Shown here piece by piece: positions 1 through 9,422 of a stretch of 64,000 nt of DNA. The translations under genes and the position numbers were made by a program. How positions within the stretch are numbered: the first letter of the stretch is position 1; every line of letters begins with the position of its first letter. The notes under the pieces are model-generated. The model ran no database searches and was not told the origin of the DNA. It was given only the letters and a program-made list of their open reading frames with translations. The stretch is from contig JASGHK010000004.1 of NCBI GenBank assembly GCA_049841135.1, positions 992,001 to 1,056,000 of the forward strand. Direction: 5' to 3'. Origin of the DNA: JACRCT01 sp049841135 (GTDB taxonomy: Bacteria > Myxococcota > Myxococcia > Myxococcales > UBA5297).

Positions 1-657
1 TGGCGCGTGGTCGCGGCGTGCGGCAAGACCGACTGCCCCGCCGGCACCACCGTCAAGATCGACCCGGCGCCCAAGAGGCTCCTGCAACCGCAGTTCTGCC
101 CGTCAGGCGGCGGCGACTGCGTGTTGCCGGCCGTGGACGTCGCGGCGGGCCAGGCCACCGCGCCGGTGCTGGAGTTCGAGCACGAGGGCGACTTCGTGGT
201 GACTGCGGACCAGCCGATCATGCTGGCGCAGTACCTGACGAGCGAGGACGCCAACAAGGATCCGAACTTCGATCCCACCGACGATCCGCCGGCCTCGGGA
301 GACGCGGACGAAGGCGACCCGTCGCTCCTCCTCACCCCGCCGGTGGAGCAGTGGCGCCGCAACTACCACGTGCTCAACTCGCCGACGATGAACCACAACT
401 ATCTGAACCTGGCGGTGAAGTCGGCGGCGCCGAACATCCTCATCGACGGCAAGGCGCTCTCCACGTTCAAGACGCAGAAGAACACCGTTCCCGGCGGCTA
501 CACCGTCTACCGGGTCAGCGTCGGCACCGGCCAGCACACCATCACTTCGACCGACCCCATCGGCGTGACCGTCTACGGCTACGACCGCTACGTCTCCTAC
601 GGCTACACCGGCGGGCTCGACCTGACGCGCATCACCACCATCGTCCCCGGCGGCTGA
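1..657 (+). CDS. IgGFc-binding-type surface protein, C-terminal part (5' truncated by window edge)
   Basis: The reading frame is open from the first base, so the gene begins outside the window; about 218 residues are visible. The final 90 residues (roughly WRRNYHVLNSP to GYDRYVSYGYTGGLDL) have the repeated aromatic/Gly pattern typical of the end of the IgGFc_binding N-terminal domain found in many myxobacterial secreted proteins: a plea for 'V-Q-WR..Y' followed by an ITSTDPIGVTVYGYD segment. An acidic Asp-rich linker (DPTDDPPASGDADEGDP) lies upstream. The role is presumably cell-surface adhesion, but the ligand is unknown; the name reflects domain resemblance only. No terminator is obvious after the stop; a tandem-repeat tract begins 27 bases later. 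Confidence 0.7.
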   Translation, partial: WRVVAACGKTDCPAGTTVKIDPAPKRLLQPQFCPSGGGDCVLPAVDVAAGQATAPVLEFEHEGDFVVTADQPIMLAQYLTSEDANKDPNFDPTDDPPASGDADEGDPSLLLTPPVEQWRRNYHVLNSPTMNHNYLNLAVKSAAPNILIDGKALSTFKTQKNTVPGGYTVYRVSVGTGQHTITSTDPIGVTVYGYDRYVSYGYTGGLDLTRITTIVPGG

Positions 658-683
658 GCCGCCCGTCCGCAGCTCGCGCTCGG

Positions 684-764
684 TCCTATGCGTCCCCTTC
701 GTCCCATGTGTCCCATACGTCCCATGGGACCTATGCGACTTATGGGACCTATGCGACCTATGGG
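684..764. repeat. Tandem 9-bp repeat, nine copies
   Basis: Nine consecutive 9-mers of the type TCCCATRNG / ACCTATGNG (for example TCCCATACG, TCCCATGGG, ACCTATGCG, ACCTATGGG). The first five copies begin with TCC and the last four with ACC or ACT, so the tract changes flavour and is partly self-complementary around position 725. It lies between the stop of the surface protein and the OPT gene and is not in a supported reading frame. Confidence 0.85.
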
Positions 765-833
765 ACTCGGGTGATGGCGCAGACTCGGAGGCGCCCGCTG
801 AGCGCGCGGCCCCGCCGAGGCCACCCAGCCAGT

Positions 834-885
834 CCTTGGCGACCTTGGTCCCTTGGCGACCTTGGTCCCTTGGCGACCTTGGCGA
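834..885. repeat. Tandem CCTTGG repeat (17-bp compound period)
   Basis: Units CCTTGGCGA and CCTTGGTC alternate (9+8+9+8+9+9 bases), giving a 17-bp compound period. Together with the 9-bp tract upstream this fills most of the 370-base gap before the transporter gene at 1031; nothing else is recognisable in that gap. Confidence 0.85.
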
Positions 886-1030
886 TTGAAGCGGCCCGCG
901 CACGGCAACCCTGCCTGCGGTCCGCCCGCGGCCCACTCACTCGGCCCTGGCCTCGAATCCGGCTTTCTGTAAAATGGCCCACCTTTCAAGGCAGTAGACA
1001 AACCCCACACAGTTCGAAGGGAGCCCCGGA

Positions 1031-3139
1031 ATGAGCGACACCCCGGCAGCAACCCCCACCTCTGGAGCCGACGCGGGCACGAAGGCCGCTGCCGTCGCGG
1101 ACCAGTCCGAATTCACCATCCGAGCGCTCCTCATCGGCCTGGTGATGTGCGTCGTCCTCGGCGCCGCCAACGCCTACCTCGGCCTGCGCGCCGGTATGAC
1201 CATCGCCGCGACCTACCCGGCGGCGGTCATCGGCATGGCGCTGCTCAAGCTGATGAAGGGCTCGCTGCTCGAGGAGAACTTCGCGCGAACCGTCGGCTCC
1301 ATCGGTGAGTCGGTGGCCGCGGGCGCTGCCTTCACCATCCCCGCCTTCGTCATCCTCAAGTACTTCGACTTCGGCCTGAGCGTGGAGCACCCGGCGGGCG
1401 TGCCGGTGATGCCGCTCTGGCAGCAGTACGTCCTCTCCTCCGCCCTGATGGTGCTGGGCGGCACCCTCGGCATCCTGCTCGTCACCATCCTCCGCCGCGT
1501 CATGGTCGAGGATCCCGGGCTGCCGTTCCCCGAGTCCGTGGCCGCCAGCGAGATCCACAAGGCCGGCCAGCGCGGCGCCGACGCCGCCATCCAGCTCTTC
1601 CAGGCGATGGGCGTGGGCGCGGTCATCAAGATCTTCGGCCGCACCGACCCCGGCGAGTACGACGGCTTCGGCATCTTCCAGGCCGTCAACAAGGTCCCCA
1701 TCGCCATGGGCAACGCCTTCATCAAGCTCAAGGGCGCGGTCGGCGTCGCCGCGGGCGGCGTGACCCGCTTCACCTTCCCCGCCGCCACCCCGGCCTACCT
1801 GGGCGTGGGCTACATCGTCGGCCCGGAGTTGGGCGCGCTCAACTTCGCCGGCGGCCTGCTCGCGTGGGGCCTCTTCGTCCCGCTGCTCGTCTACCTGCTC
1901 GGCCCGGGCCTCATCGGCCAGTACGGCGGAGACAGCCCGGAGAATTGGGCCGCGGTAACCGCGCACCTCTACAAGTTCATCGTCCGCCCGGTGGCCGTCG
2001 GCGGCATGCTCACCGGCGCCTGCTACACGCTCTTCAAGATGCGCAAGAACCTGTGGCTGGGCATCCAGCGCGGCATCGCCGACGTCCGCAAGGCCGCGGG
2101 CGCCAGCGCTCCCGCCGAGCGCACCCAGAAGGACCTCTCGTTCAAGCTCGTCGCCGCCGGCCTGGTGGTCGTGCTGGCGCTGATGGTCGGCCTGTTCTTC
2201 TACTTCACCAACTCGCCGGTCGCCGCGGTCGCCGCGGCGGTCGTCATCCTGGTGACGGGCTTCTTCTTCGCCGCGGTGTCCGGCAACCTGGTGGGCATCA
2301 TCGGCTCGTCGAACAACCCCATCTCCGGCCTGACCCTCGCCACAACCATCATCGCCGCCGGCACCATGGTCATCTGCGGCATGAAGGGCCCCTCCGGCGT
2401 GATGGCGGCCCTGGGCGTGGCGGCGGTCGGCTGCGTGTCCGCGGCGGTCGCGGGCGAGATGCTCCAGGACCTCAAGGTCGGCCACATCCTCAAGGGGACG
2501 CCGTGGCGGATGCAGGTCGGCGACCTGATCGGCGTGCTCGTCGCCGGCCTCGTGCTGTTCTGGCCCTTCTACCTGATGCACACCTCCGACGTGGCGCAGA
2601 ACGGGCTCAACGGCGGCTTCGGCGGCTCGAACTACGCGGCGCCGCAGGCGGGCCTGATGGCCGCGCTCTCCCAGGGAATCGTCGGCGGCGAGATGGCCTG
2701 GCCGCTGGTGATCGTCGGCATCATGATGGGAATCGCGCTGATCCTCATCAAGGTGAGGTCGCCGATGCTCTTCTCGGTCGGCATGTACCTGCCGCTGGAG
2801 ACCACCTTCGCCATCTTCGTCGGCGGCCTCATCAAGTGGGTCGTCAACCAGATGTCCGAGAAGCGCAAGCACAACGCCGCCCAGAAGGCGCGGGTGGAGA
2901 ACGCGGGCGTGCTGGTCGCCTCGGGCCTCATTGCCGGCGAGGCGCTGGTCGGCCTGATCATCGCCGGCGTCATCGGCGCCACCTCCAGCCACCGCTTCCC
3001 GGTCATCGAGGCCTTCAAGGACGTCGCCCCGTGGCTGGCCATCGTGGTCTTCGCCATCCTGGGCGCCTACCTGGTCTTCGTGCCGCTCAAGAAGGCCGGC
3101 AGCCCGGACGAGCCGGCGCCGCCCACCGCGGTGATGTAG
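1031..3139 (+). CDS. OPT family oligopeptide transporter
   Basis: A 702-residue integral membrane protein with about 15 hydrophobic segments. The N-terminal part (TIRALLIGLVMCVVLGAANA, then YLGLRAGMTIAATYPAAVIG) is characteristic of prokaryotic OPT/YSL transporters (TIGR00728/TIGR00733 type), which import peptides or metal chelates by proton symport. A GSSNNPISGLT segment in the middle matches the conserved mid-protein motif of the family. Length is normal for bacterial members. The ATG start is preceded by a GAAGGGAG ribosome-binding site about 8 bases upstream. The gene is apparently monocistronic: a strong hairpin terminator follows at 3167. The substrate cannot be read from the sequence. 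Confidence 0.9.
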   Translation: MSDTPAATPTSGADAGTKAAAVADQSEFTIRALLIGLVMCVVLGAANAYLGLRAGMTIAATYPAAVIGMALLKLMKGSLLEENFARTVGSIGESVAAGAAFTIPAFVILKYFDFGLSVEHPAGVPVMPLWQQYVLSSALMVLGGTLGILLVTILRRVMVEDPGLPFPESVAASEIHKAGQRGADAAIQLFQAMGVGAVIKIFGRTDPGEYDGFGIFQAVNKVPIAMGNAFIKLKGAVGVAAGGVTRFTFPAATPAYLGVGYIVGPELGALNFAGGLLAWGLFVPLLVYLLGPGLIGQYGGDSPENWAAVTAHLYKFIVRPVAVGGMLTGACYTLFKMRKNLWLGIQRGIADVRKAAGASAPAERTQKDLSFKLVAAGLVVVLALMVGLFFYFTNSPVAAVAAAVVILVTGFFFAAVSGNLVGIIGSSNNPISGLTLATTIIAAGTMVICGMKGPSGVMAALGVAAVGCVSAAVAGEMLQDLKVGHILKGTPWRMQVGDLIGVLVAGLVLFWPFYLMHTSDVAQNGLNGGFGGSNYAAPQAGLMAALSQGIVGGEMAWPLVIVGIMMGIALILIKVRSPMLFSVGMYLPLETTFAIFVGGLIKWVVNQMSEKRKHNAAQKARVENAGVLVASGLIAGEALVGLIIAGVIGATSSHRFPVIEAFKDVAPWLAIVVFAILGAYLVFVPLKKAGSPDEPAPPTAVM

Positions 3140-3166
3140 CCGCCTCGAGCTCGACCTCTTGCCTAG

Positions 3167-3212
3167 AAGGAAGGCCGCCGCGCCCCAAGGGCCCGGGCGG
3201 CCTTTCCTTTTT
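3167..3212 (+). terminator. Rho-independent terminator after OPT gene
   Basis: Inverted repeat AAGGAAGGCCGCC / GGCGGCCTTTCCTT (one bulged T) with a 16-base GC-rich loop, followed by a T run. It starts 27 bases after the OPT stop codon. Confidence 0.8.
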
Positions 3213-3326
3213 CCCGACACATCCGGGCGGTCCTGGCCGCAACCGGTAGCCCCCGCTCAAGGCTTCGCGCCCGCGCCGACACTCCGCACGTTTGGGCCCT
3301 CCACTCGTGGCCGCTTGGGGAGGGGC

Positions 3327-5442
3327 ATGCGGCGCCGGCCGTTCCACTGGAGCTTCGGGCAGTGGCTGACCGCCCACGTCGCGGCGGGCTGGCTCGCGCT
3401 CGCCCTCGCCCTGGGCGTTTACTTTCTCTCACCCGGCCCCTCCTCCTTGTGGGACGTGACCGCCCTGCTGGGGCTCGGGCTGGTGGCGCTGATCGGCGTG
3501 CTGGGCGGCAAGGCGCTGCGCAGGCGCGTCCGGGCCCTGGAGTCGGCCGCGCGGGCGTTGGCCATCGGCGACATCGCCGCGGTGCGGACGGCAGCGGAGG
3601 CGCTCGGCCCGGCGGTGGCGGGCACGGATGGAGGCCCCGAGCCGAAGCGCGACGAGCTGCAGTGCGCGGCGCGGGCGCTGGCCCGCACCGCCGACCTGAT
3701 GGAGAAGCGCGAGGCGGGCCTGACGGCGAGCGCCCGGTTCACCACCGCGCTCGCCTCCAGCCTGGACGCGGCGCGCATCGCCGACGAGGTGCTGCGCCCC
3801 GTGGCCGCGCTCAGCGACGCCGGCTGCGGCCTGGTGTTCGTCCTGGACGCCAAGACCTCGCTGCTCCAGCGCCTGGCGGCCTTCGTCCCCGCGCCGGAGG
3901 ACCCGGCCGCCGCGTGCGCGGCCCGCGTCTCCGCCCAGGCGCTGCGCGGGCGCACGCCGCTGCTCGTGCGGGCCCTGGCCGAAGGGAGCGGCCCGGGCGA
4001 GGCGAGCCCGTCCTGGCGGTGCCGCTGGTGATGCACGACCGCCCCGTGGGCGTGCTCTGCCTGGGCCGCAAGGGGCCGTTCACCGAGGAGGCCATCGCCT
4101 TCGCCCAGGCCGCGGCCCGGCCGCTCTCGCTCTCGCTGCAGAACGCCATGCTCCACCGCGACGTCGAGCGGCTGGCGCTGGAGCTGCAGGAGGCCAACGA
4201 GCGGCTGCAGGAGCGCAACGCCCAGCTCGAGGAACGCACCGCGGAGATCGAGGACGCCAACGCCCAGCTGCGGCACCAGGCCGACGCGCTCTCCTCCCAG
4301 GGCCGTCGCCAGACCGAGTTCCTGGCGGCGGTGGCGCACGAGCTGCGCAACCCGCTGGCGGTCATCTCCAGCGCCACCCGGCTGCTCGAGGAGGGCGCCG
4401 GCAGCCGCGATTCCCGCGAGCGCGCCCCCGCCGTCATCCGCCGGCAGTCGTCCCTGCTCTCGCGGATGGTCGACGACCTGCTCGACGCGGCGCGGGTGGG
4501 GCGCGGCCAGCTGACCCTGGAGCGCCGGCCGCTCGACCTGGTGGAGCTGGCCCGGCACGCCGCGGAGGCCGCCGCCCCCGCGATGCGGCAGAAGAACCAC
4601 CAGCTCGAGCTGGACCTGCCGCCGGCGAGCGTGTGGGTCGACGCCGACGCGGTGCGCATCCAGCAGGTGCTGGGCAACCTCCTGCACAACGCGGCCAAGT
4701 ACACCGACCCCGGCGGTCACGTGAAGCTGCAGGTGCGCCGCGAGGCGGACGACGCCGTGGTGCGGGTCAGCGACGACGGCATCGGGCTGGCCCCGGAGGC
4801 GCTCGCGGGCGTCTTCGAGCTCTTCATGCAGGTCGACCGCACCGGCTCGCGGGCCCAGGGCGGGCTGGGCATCGGGCTGGCGCTGGTGCGAGATTCTGGT
4901 CGAACTCCACGGCGGGACCGCGGTGGCCAAGAGCGCCGGGCTGGGCCTGGGCAGCGAGTTCGAGCTGCGGCTGCCGGCACGCGAACCGCCCGGCGAGGTC
5001 ACGCGTCGCACGCTCGTCCCCGCGGCCCCGCCGCGCTCGCTCAGGGTGATCGTGCTCGACGACGACGAGGACATGGCGGAGTCGATGGCGGAGCTGGTCC
5101 GCGGCTGGGGCCACCAGGCGCAGGTCTTCCACCGGCCGCGCCCGGCGCTCGAGGCGGCGCTGAAGGATTCCGCCGGAGGTCTTCATCACCGACATCGGGC
5201 TGCAGGGCGACCTGGACGGGTACCAGGTGGCGCGAGAGCTGCGCGCGAAGCTCCCCTTGGCGCCCCACACCCTGCTCGTCGCGCTGACCGGCTACTGCCA
5301 GGCCTCCGACCGTCGCAAGGCGCTGGAGGCCGGCTTCGACCGGCACTTCGCCAAGCCGGTGGACTTCGACGCGCTGCGCACGGCGCTGGAGGGGGCCGCG
5401 CCGGAGGGGCCGCCGGCGGTCCAAGCGGCGGATGGTCGATAG
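3327..5442 (+). CDS. Hybrid sensor histidine kinase with GAF and receiver domains (three frame breaks)
   Basis: Read across three breaks this is one protein of about 705 residues: two N-terminal membrane helices (about residues 10-55), a GAF-like sensor region (about 130-255), a coiled coil rich in Leu-Glu-Asn (about 270-325), HisKA with the phospho-acceptor motif VAHELRNPLAVI, HATPase with HNAAKY (N box), DDGIGLAPE (G1) and GLGIGLALV (G2), and a C-terminal receiver domain with LDDDED, the phospho-acceptor in FITDIGL, and the conserved Lys in FAKPVD. Homology moves from one frame to another near 4003 (one base missing) and near 4893 and 5172 (one extra base or two missing). Start ATG at 3327 follows GAGGGG. 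It overlaps the next gene by 11 bases. The frame breaks could be real decay, but the pattern across the window favours sequencing indels. The signal sensed is unknown. Confidence 0.75.
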
Positions 5443-6490
5443 CCTGGGCCCTCGCGCGCTGGTGGGGGTCGCCTCGACCCTCTTCGTCCTGGCCACGCTG
5501 GTGGAAGGCTTCGAGACCTTCGTGCTGCCGCGCCGCGTGCTGCGGCGCCTGCGGTTCGCCCGGCTGTGGTTCCGGCTCACCTGGCTCTGCTGGTCGCTTC
5601 TGGGCCGCCGCGTTCGCGACGAGGAGCGGCGCGAGGGCGTGCTCGCGGTCTACGGGCCGGTGTCGCTGCTGGGTCTGCTCGGCGCCTTCGCCGCGGCGCT
5701 GATGCTGGGCTTCGCCGGCCTGCACTGGTCGCTGGGCTCGAGCCTGGCGGCGCGCGCGGTGGAGCACCCGGGCTTCTTCACCGACCTGTACTTGAGCGGC
5801 ACCACGCTCTTCACGCTGGGGCTGGGGGACGTCGCGCCGCAGACCGCCCCGGCGAAGGCCGTCACCGTGCTCGAGTCGGGCATCGGCTTGGGCTTCCTGG
5901 CGCTGGCGGTGGCCTACCTGCCGGTCCTCTACCAGGCCTTCTCCGCGCGCGAGACCTCCATCACCCTGCTCGACGCGCGCTCCGGCTCGCCGCCGCATGC
6001 CGCGGGGCTCTTGAGCGGCTGCTCCGGCGAGGCGGGCACCGTGCAACTCCTGCACGACTTCGAGCTGTGGATCGCCCAGACCATGGAGAGCCACCTCTCC
6101 TATCCCGTGCTCGCCTTCTACCGTTCGCAGCACGCCGGGCAGTCGTGGCTGTCGGCGCTGACGGCCATCCTCGACGTCTGCGCGCTGGTGCTCGCCAACC
6201 AGAAGGGCGCGGCGGCGGCGCAGGCGAAGCTGACGATGCGCATCGGCCAGCACGCGCTGAGCGACTTGGGCCGCGTGCTGGGCGCGCAGCCACCTCGCGA
6301 TCTCGACGAAGGCCGCAGGCTCGGCCCCCTGGAGGTAGAGCTGCTCGAGGCGCGGCTGCCCGCCGGCTACCGGGCTTCGGGGGAACCCGGCGCCCGGCTT
6401 CGGGAGCTTCGACGTGGCTACGAGCCGATGGTCGAGGCGCTCTCGCGGCTCCTGGTGATGTCGCTGCCGCCGTGGTTCAGGGACGAGTGA
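5432..6490 (+). CDS. Two-TM potassium-channel-family membrane protein
   Basis: A 352-residue protein. The N-terminal half has about four hydrophobic helices; the last two flank a pore loop with the sequence TTLFTLGLGDVAP, which aligns with the K+ channel selectivity filter (TVGYGD) as in Ion_trans_2 proteins. The Val and Tyr of the canonical filter are replaced by Leu-Gly-Leu, so ion selectivity is uncertain. The C-terminal 170 residues are cytoplasmic and soluble, with no recognised RCK/TrkA domain. The ATG overlaps the 3' end of the hybrid kinase gene by 11 bases, which suggests translational coupling and that the kinase and channel-like protein share one pathway (inference). The stop is at 6490; the 165 bases after it hold nothing recognisable. 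Confidence 0.7.
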   Translation: MVDSLGPRALVGVASTLFVLATLVEGFETFVLPRRVLRRLRFARLWFRLTWLCWSLLGRRVRDEERREGVLAVYGPVSLLGLLGAFAAALMLGFAGLHWSLGSSLAARAVEHPGFFTDLYLSGTTLFTLGLGDVAPQTAPAKAVTVLESGIGLGFLALAVAYLPVLYQAFSARETSITLLDARSGSPPHAAGLLSGCSGEAGTVQLLHDFELWIAQTMESHLSYPVLAFYRSQHAGQSWLSALTAILDVCALVLANQKGAAAAQAKLTMRIGQHALSDLGRVLGAQPPRDLDEGRRLGPLEVELLEARLPAGYRASGEPGARLRELRRGYEPMVEALSRLLVMSLPPWFRDE

Positions 6491-6655
6491 TGGCACGGGC
6501 GAAGCTCACCGGCGTCCAAGGCGGGAGGCCCCCGCGGCACGGGTATGCGTCGCACGTGTCTTCCGAGCTGGAGTCGGGTGGCGAAGAGGCCGTGCTCGAC
6601 TCGGACCTCATCACTGCACTGGGCTGGAGGAGGCCCGCGCGCTCACGCTTGCGGC

Positions 6656-7486
6656 TCAGAACTCCGGCGGCAGCGCCTTGAGCTGCGCGGCGGTGAAGAC
6701 CGGGCCGTCCTTGCACACGTAGACCGGGCCGATGTTGCAGCGCCCGCACTTGCCCAGGCCGCACTTCATCCGGTTCTCGAGCGTGGTGTAGATGCGGTCC
6801 TCGGCGAACCCGAGCTTGGTGAGCACCGGCAGCGTGAACTTGATCATGATCGGCGGGCCGCAGACGACCGCGTAGGCGTCCTCGGCCTTGGGCGCCGCCT
6901 TCTCGACGATGGACGGCACGAAGCCGACCTCGCCCTTCCAGTCCGGCGTCTGGCCACCCGGGTCGACGGTCTGCCAGAGCTTGACGTCCTTGCGCTTGGC
7001 CCACTCCTCGAGCTCGCGCTTGTAGACGAGATCCCCGACCGACCGCGCACCGTAGATGATCGTCACGTCCTTGAACTGGTCGCGCAGGTCCAGCACGTTC
7101 CAGATGACGCAGCGCACCGGCGCCAGGCCGATGCCGCCGGCGATGAAGACCACCGAGTGGCCCTTCATCGTGTCGATGGGGAAGCTGTTCCCATACGGGC
7201 CGCGGAAGCCGATGGTGTCGCCGGGGCCCAGCTTGCGCAGCGCCTCGGTCACCTTGCCGGCGGCCTTGAACGAGCACTCGATGTAGCCCTTGCGGGTCGG
7301 CGCGCTGGCGATGCAGAAGGTGCACTCGCCTTCGCCGAAGACCGAGTACTCGCCGAACTGGCCGGCCAGGAACTGGAAGGCGCCGGCGGCGCTGGGGTCC
7401 TTGAAGGTCAGCTTGAAGGTGCGCGTATCGACGGTCTCGTCGATGGCCTCTTCGATCTTCATCAGGTGCGGCTGGTAGATGTTCAT
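6656..7486 (-). CDS. flxA: FlxA-like FAD/NAD(P)H-binding oxidoreductase with 2Fe-2S site
   Basis: A 276-residue member of the ferredoxin-NADP reductase fold, close to sulfhydrogenase gamma and PyrK subunits. It has an FAD-binding beta barrel (TRTFKLTF, then FCIASAP), a nucleotide-binding motif GGIGLAPVRC, a CGPP motif near the C terminus, and a terminal CGLGKCGRC plus a downstream Cys that fits a PyrK-type 2Fe-2S cluster. In the Flx-Hdr complex (described in Desulfovibrio vulgaris) FlxA takes electrons from NADH. It is the last gene of the hdrCBA-flxDCBA operon and begins 25 bases after flxB. I chose the ATG at 7486, which follows a GGAGG site; a longer frame upstream lacks homology. Confidence 0.82.
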   Translation of the reverse strand: MNIYQPHLMKIEEAIDETVDTRTFKLTFKDPSAAGAFQFLAGQFGEYSVFGEGECTFCIASAPTRKGYIECSFKAAGKVTEALRKLGPGDTIGFRGPYGNSFPIDTMKGHSVVFIAGGIGLAPVRCVIWNVLDLRDQFKDVTIIYGARSVGDLVYKRELEEWAKRKDVKLWQTVDPGGQTPDWKGEVGFVPSIVEKAAPKAEDAYAVVCGPPIMIKFTLPVLTKLGFAEDRIYTTLENRMKCGLGKCGRCNIGPVYVCKDGPVFTAAQLKALPPEF

Positions 7487-7511
7487 GGTGTCGATGGGCC
7501 TCCGGGCCCCT

Positions 7512-8556
7512 TCAGACCGCTTTGCTCGCCGCGGGGACGAGGTGGCCAAGGATCTCCGGAAGGTCCATGCCCGCCGGGCACGCGCGCACGCAGCGGCCGC
7601 AGCCGGTGCACAGCACTTCCTGGAAGCGCTTGGGGTAGATGGAGAACTTGTGCATCACCCGCTGGCGGAAGCGTTCGTCCTGGGTGCCGCGCGGGTTGTG
7701 CCCCGAGGCGTGCAGAGTGAACTTGCAGGTGGCGCAGAAGTCCCAGTTGCGCCGGCGCGAGCCGCAGTCGAGCCCCTCCTGCTCGTCGACGATGTCGAAG
7801 CAGTGGCAGGTGGGGCAGACGGAGGCGCAGGCGCCGCAGCCGTTGCAGCGCTGGGCGATGCCCTTGAACTCCGGGTGCTCGAAGTTCTGGCCCATCCAGT
7901 CGGCGAAGTGCGGCGGGAGCTTGGGCGCGTTGGGCAGGATCTTCTCGCGGGCCTGCTTGCGGAAGGCGTCGGCCGCCTGCTGCCCCTGGGCCTCGCCGAA
8001 GCGCTTGCCGTCGACGAAGGCGTCGCCCTTGGCGGTCACCGACTCCACCAGGAAGCCGCCCTCGACCGGGATGAGCAGGACGTCCGAGCCCTTGGTGGCG
8101 TCCGGCGAGAGCCCGACGGCGCTGCAGAAGCAGGCGCCGTCGAAGCCGTTGCAGGCCAGGCTGACGAGGGTGGTGGCCTTGCGGCGGCCGAACCAGAGGC
8201 TCGTCCTGGTAGTCCCAGCCCATCACCTTGTCGAGGATCTCGACCCCGGCGGCGTCGCAGGGCCGCGCGCCGAGGATGACCTGGGGCGGGAAGCTGGTCG
8301 GCACCTCGGTGAGCTTCACGTCGTCCTTGGTCTGCTTCCACTTCAGCAGCACCTCGGTCGCCGGAAGGAAGAACTCCTTGAGCGAGCGGCGCGGCTGGAC
8401 GCCGCCCAGCGCCGCCTCCTCGAGCTTGCCGATGGCGCGGTAGTCGGCGCTGGCGCCGCCCTTGGTCGCCACCGGCGCGATGACCTTGGTGCCCGCGCCG
8501 ACGAGGTCGGCGACGAGCCCGGCGAGATCCGCCTGGGAGATGAACTGGGTCTTCAC
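7512..8556 (-). CDS. flxB: FlxB-like 4Fe-4S dicluster protein (one frame break)
   Basis: About 347 residues when read across a break near 8200 (one extra base, or two missing, between DEP and LWFGRRKATT). The C-terminal third carries two ferredoxin-type motifs, CNGCGACASVCP and CTGCGRCVRACP, so it should bind two 4Fe-4S clusters; the arrangement resembles sulfhydrogenase beta subunits. It would relay electrons between FlxA and the rest of the Flx-Hdr complex. The GTG start at 8556 overlaps the flxC stop as GTGA, so the two are translationally coupled. Assignment of B versus C within the Flx set is by order and resemblance, not certain. Confidence 0.75.
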
Positions 8557-9422
8557 AGGATGAACTCCTGCTTGTCGTCGGTCTTGAAGGCGCCGATGGG
8601 CGCGGGGACGTTCGGGTCGTCGCTGACGCGGTACCCGAACCGCTCGTGAACGGACTTCGCCATGTGCGCCAGGATGAGCCCGAGCGGGATGTCCGACGGG
8701 CAGGCCCGCGTGCACTCGCCGCAGCCCACGCAGCGCCCGGCCATGTGCATCACCCGGGTCATCTGCCAGGCGAGGTTGGCGCGCGGCGTGGCGCTGGTCT
8801 CGATCCACTGCGGCCGGCTCTTGTCCGCCACGCAGGTCGAGCAGAAGCACATCGGGCAGACCTCGCGGCAGGCGTGGCAGCGCACGCAGCGCGACAGCTC
8901 GGCCTGCCAGAACGCCCAGCGCTCCTTGGGGCTCATCGCCTCGATCTTGGCGACCATGTTCTCGCCCGCGGGCTTGGGCGGCGCGGGCAGCTCAGGGCCG
9001 AGCAGGTGGTCGTAGAGCTTGGGCTCCCGTACCTGGCACATGGCGCAGCGCGGGGAGACGGTCTCCGGCGTGAGCTCGGCCTTCAGGGTCGGCTCCTTGA
9101 CCACGCCGCCGCAGCGCACGCCGATGACGACCACGTCCTCGCGCTTGACCTGGCTCTCGCGGATGAGCCCGGCGACCGCCTTGGCGTCGCAGGCCTTCAC
9201 CACCACCGCCGGCTTGCCCAGCTTGACGAGGTGCGGCCGGCGCGGGTTCAGGTAGGTCGCCAGGTTCTGGACGCAGCGCGCGTCGAAGACCAGCTTGTCG
9301 GCCATCGCGGCGTCGGTCGCCATGATGGGGCGGGCGCCGCGCGGGCCCTCCTCGTAGCCGAAGACGACCTTCACGGTGCCGTCGGCCAGCAGCTTCTTGG
9401 CCAGCTCTCGGAGCTCTTTCAC
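8553..9422 (-). CDS. flxC: FlxC-like iron-sulfur protein, FrhB-related
   Basis: A 289-residue soluble protein. The N-terminal 150 residues (VVVKACDAKAVAGLIRE, VVVIGVRCGG) resemble the F420-hydrogenase beta (FrhB) core, and the C-terminal half has CVRCHACREVCPMCFC and CVGCGECTRACP, enough Cys for two 4Fe-4S clusters. It sits between flxD and flxB; both junctions are 4-base GTGA overlaps, so its own GTG start at 9422 lies on the flxD stop. Family context (Flx-Hdr complex) implies an electron-transfer role rather than F420 use, since no F420 genes are visible here. Confidence 0.75.
   Translation of the reverse strand: MKELRELAKKLLADGTVKVVFGYEEGPRGARPIMATDAAMADKLVFDARCVQNLATYLNPRRPHLVKLGKPAVVVKACDAKAVAGLIRESQVKREDVVVIGVRCGGVVKEPTLKAELTPETVSPRCAMCQVREPKLYDHLLGPELPAPPKPAGENMVAKIEAMSPKERWAFWQAELSRCVRCHACREVCPMCFCSTCVADKSRPQWIETSATPRANLAWQMTRVMHMAGRCVGCGECTRACPSDIPLGLILAHMAKSVHERFGYRVSDDPNVPAPIGAFKTDDKQEFIL

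Noticed and set aside
986..3220. 744-codon open frame antisense to the OPT transporter
   Set aside because: His/Asp/Arg-rich shadow frame without homology; the plus-strand transporter is clear.
7487..7549. Longer N terminus for FlxA
   Set aside because: The extra 21 residues come from the flxB end region read in another frame; the internal ATG has a GGAGG site and matches the family start.
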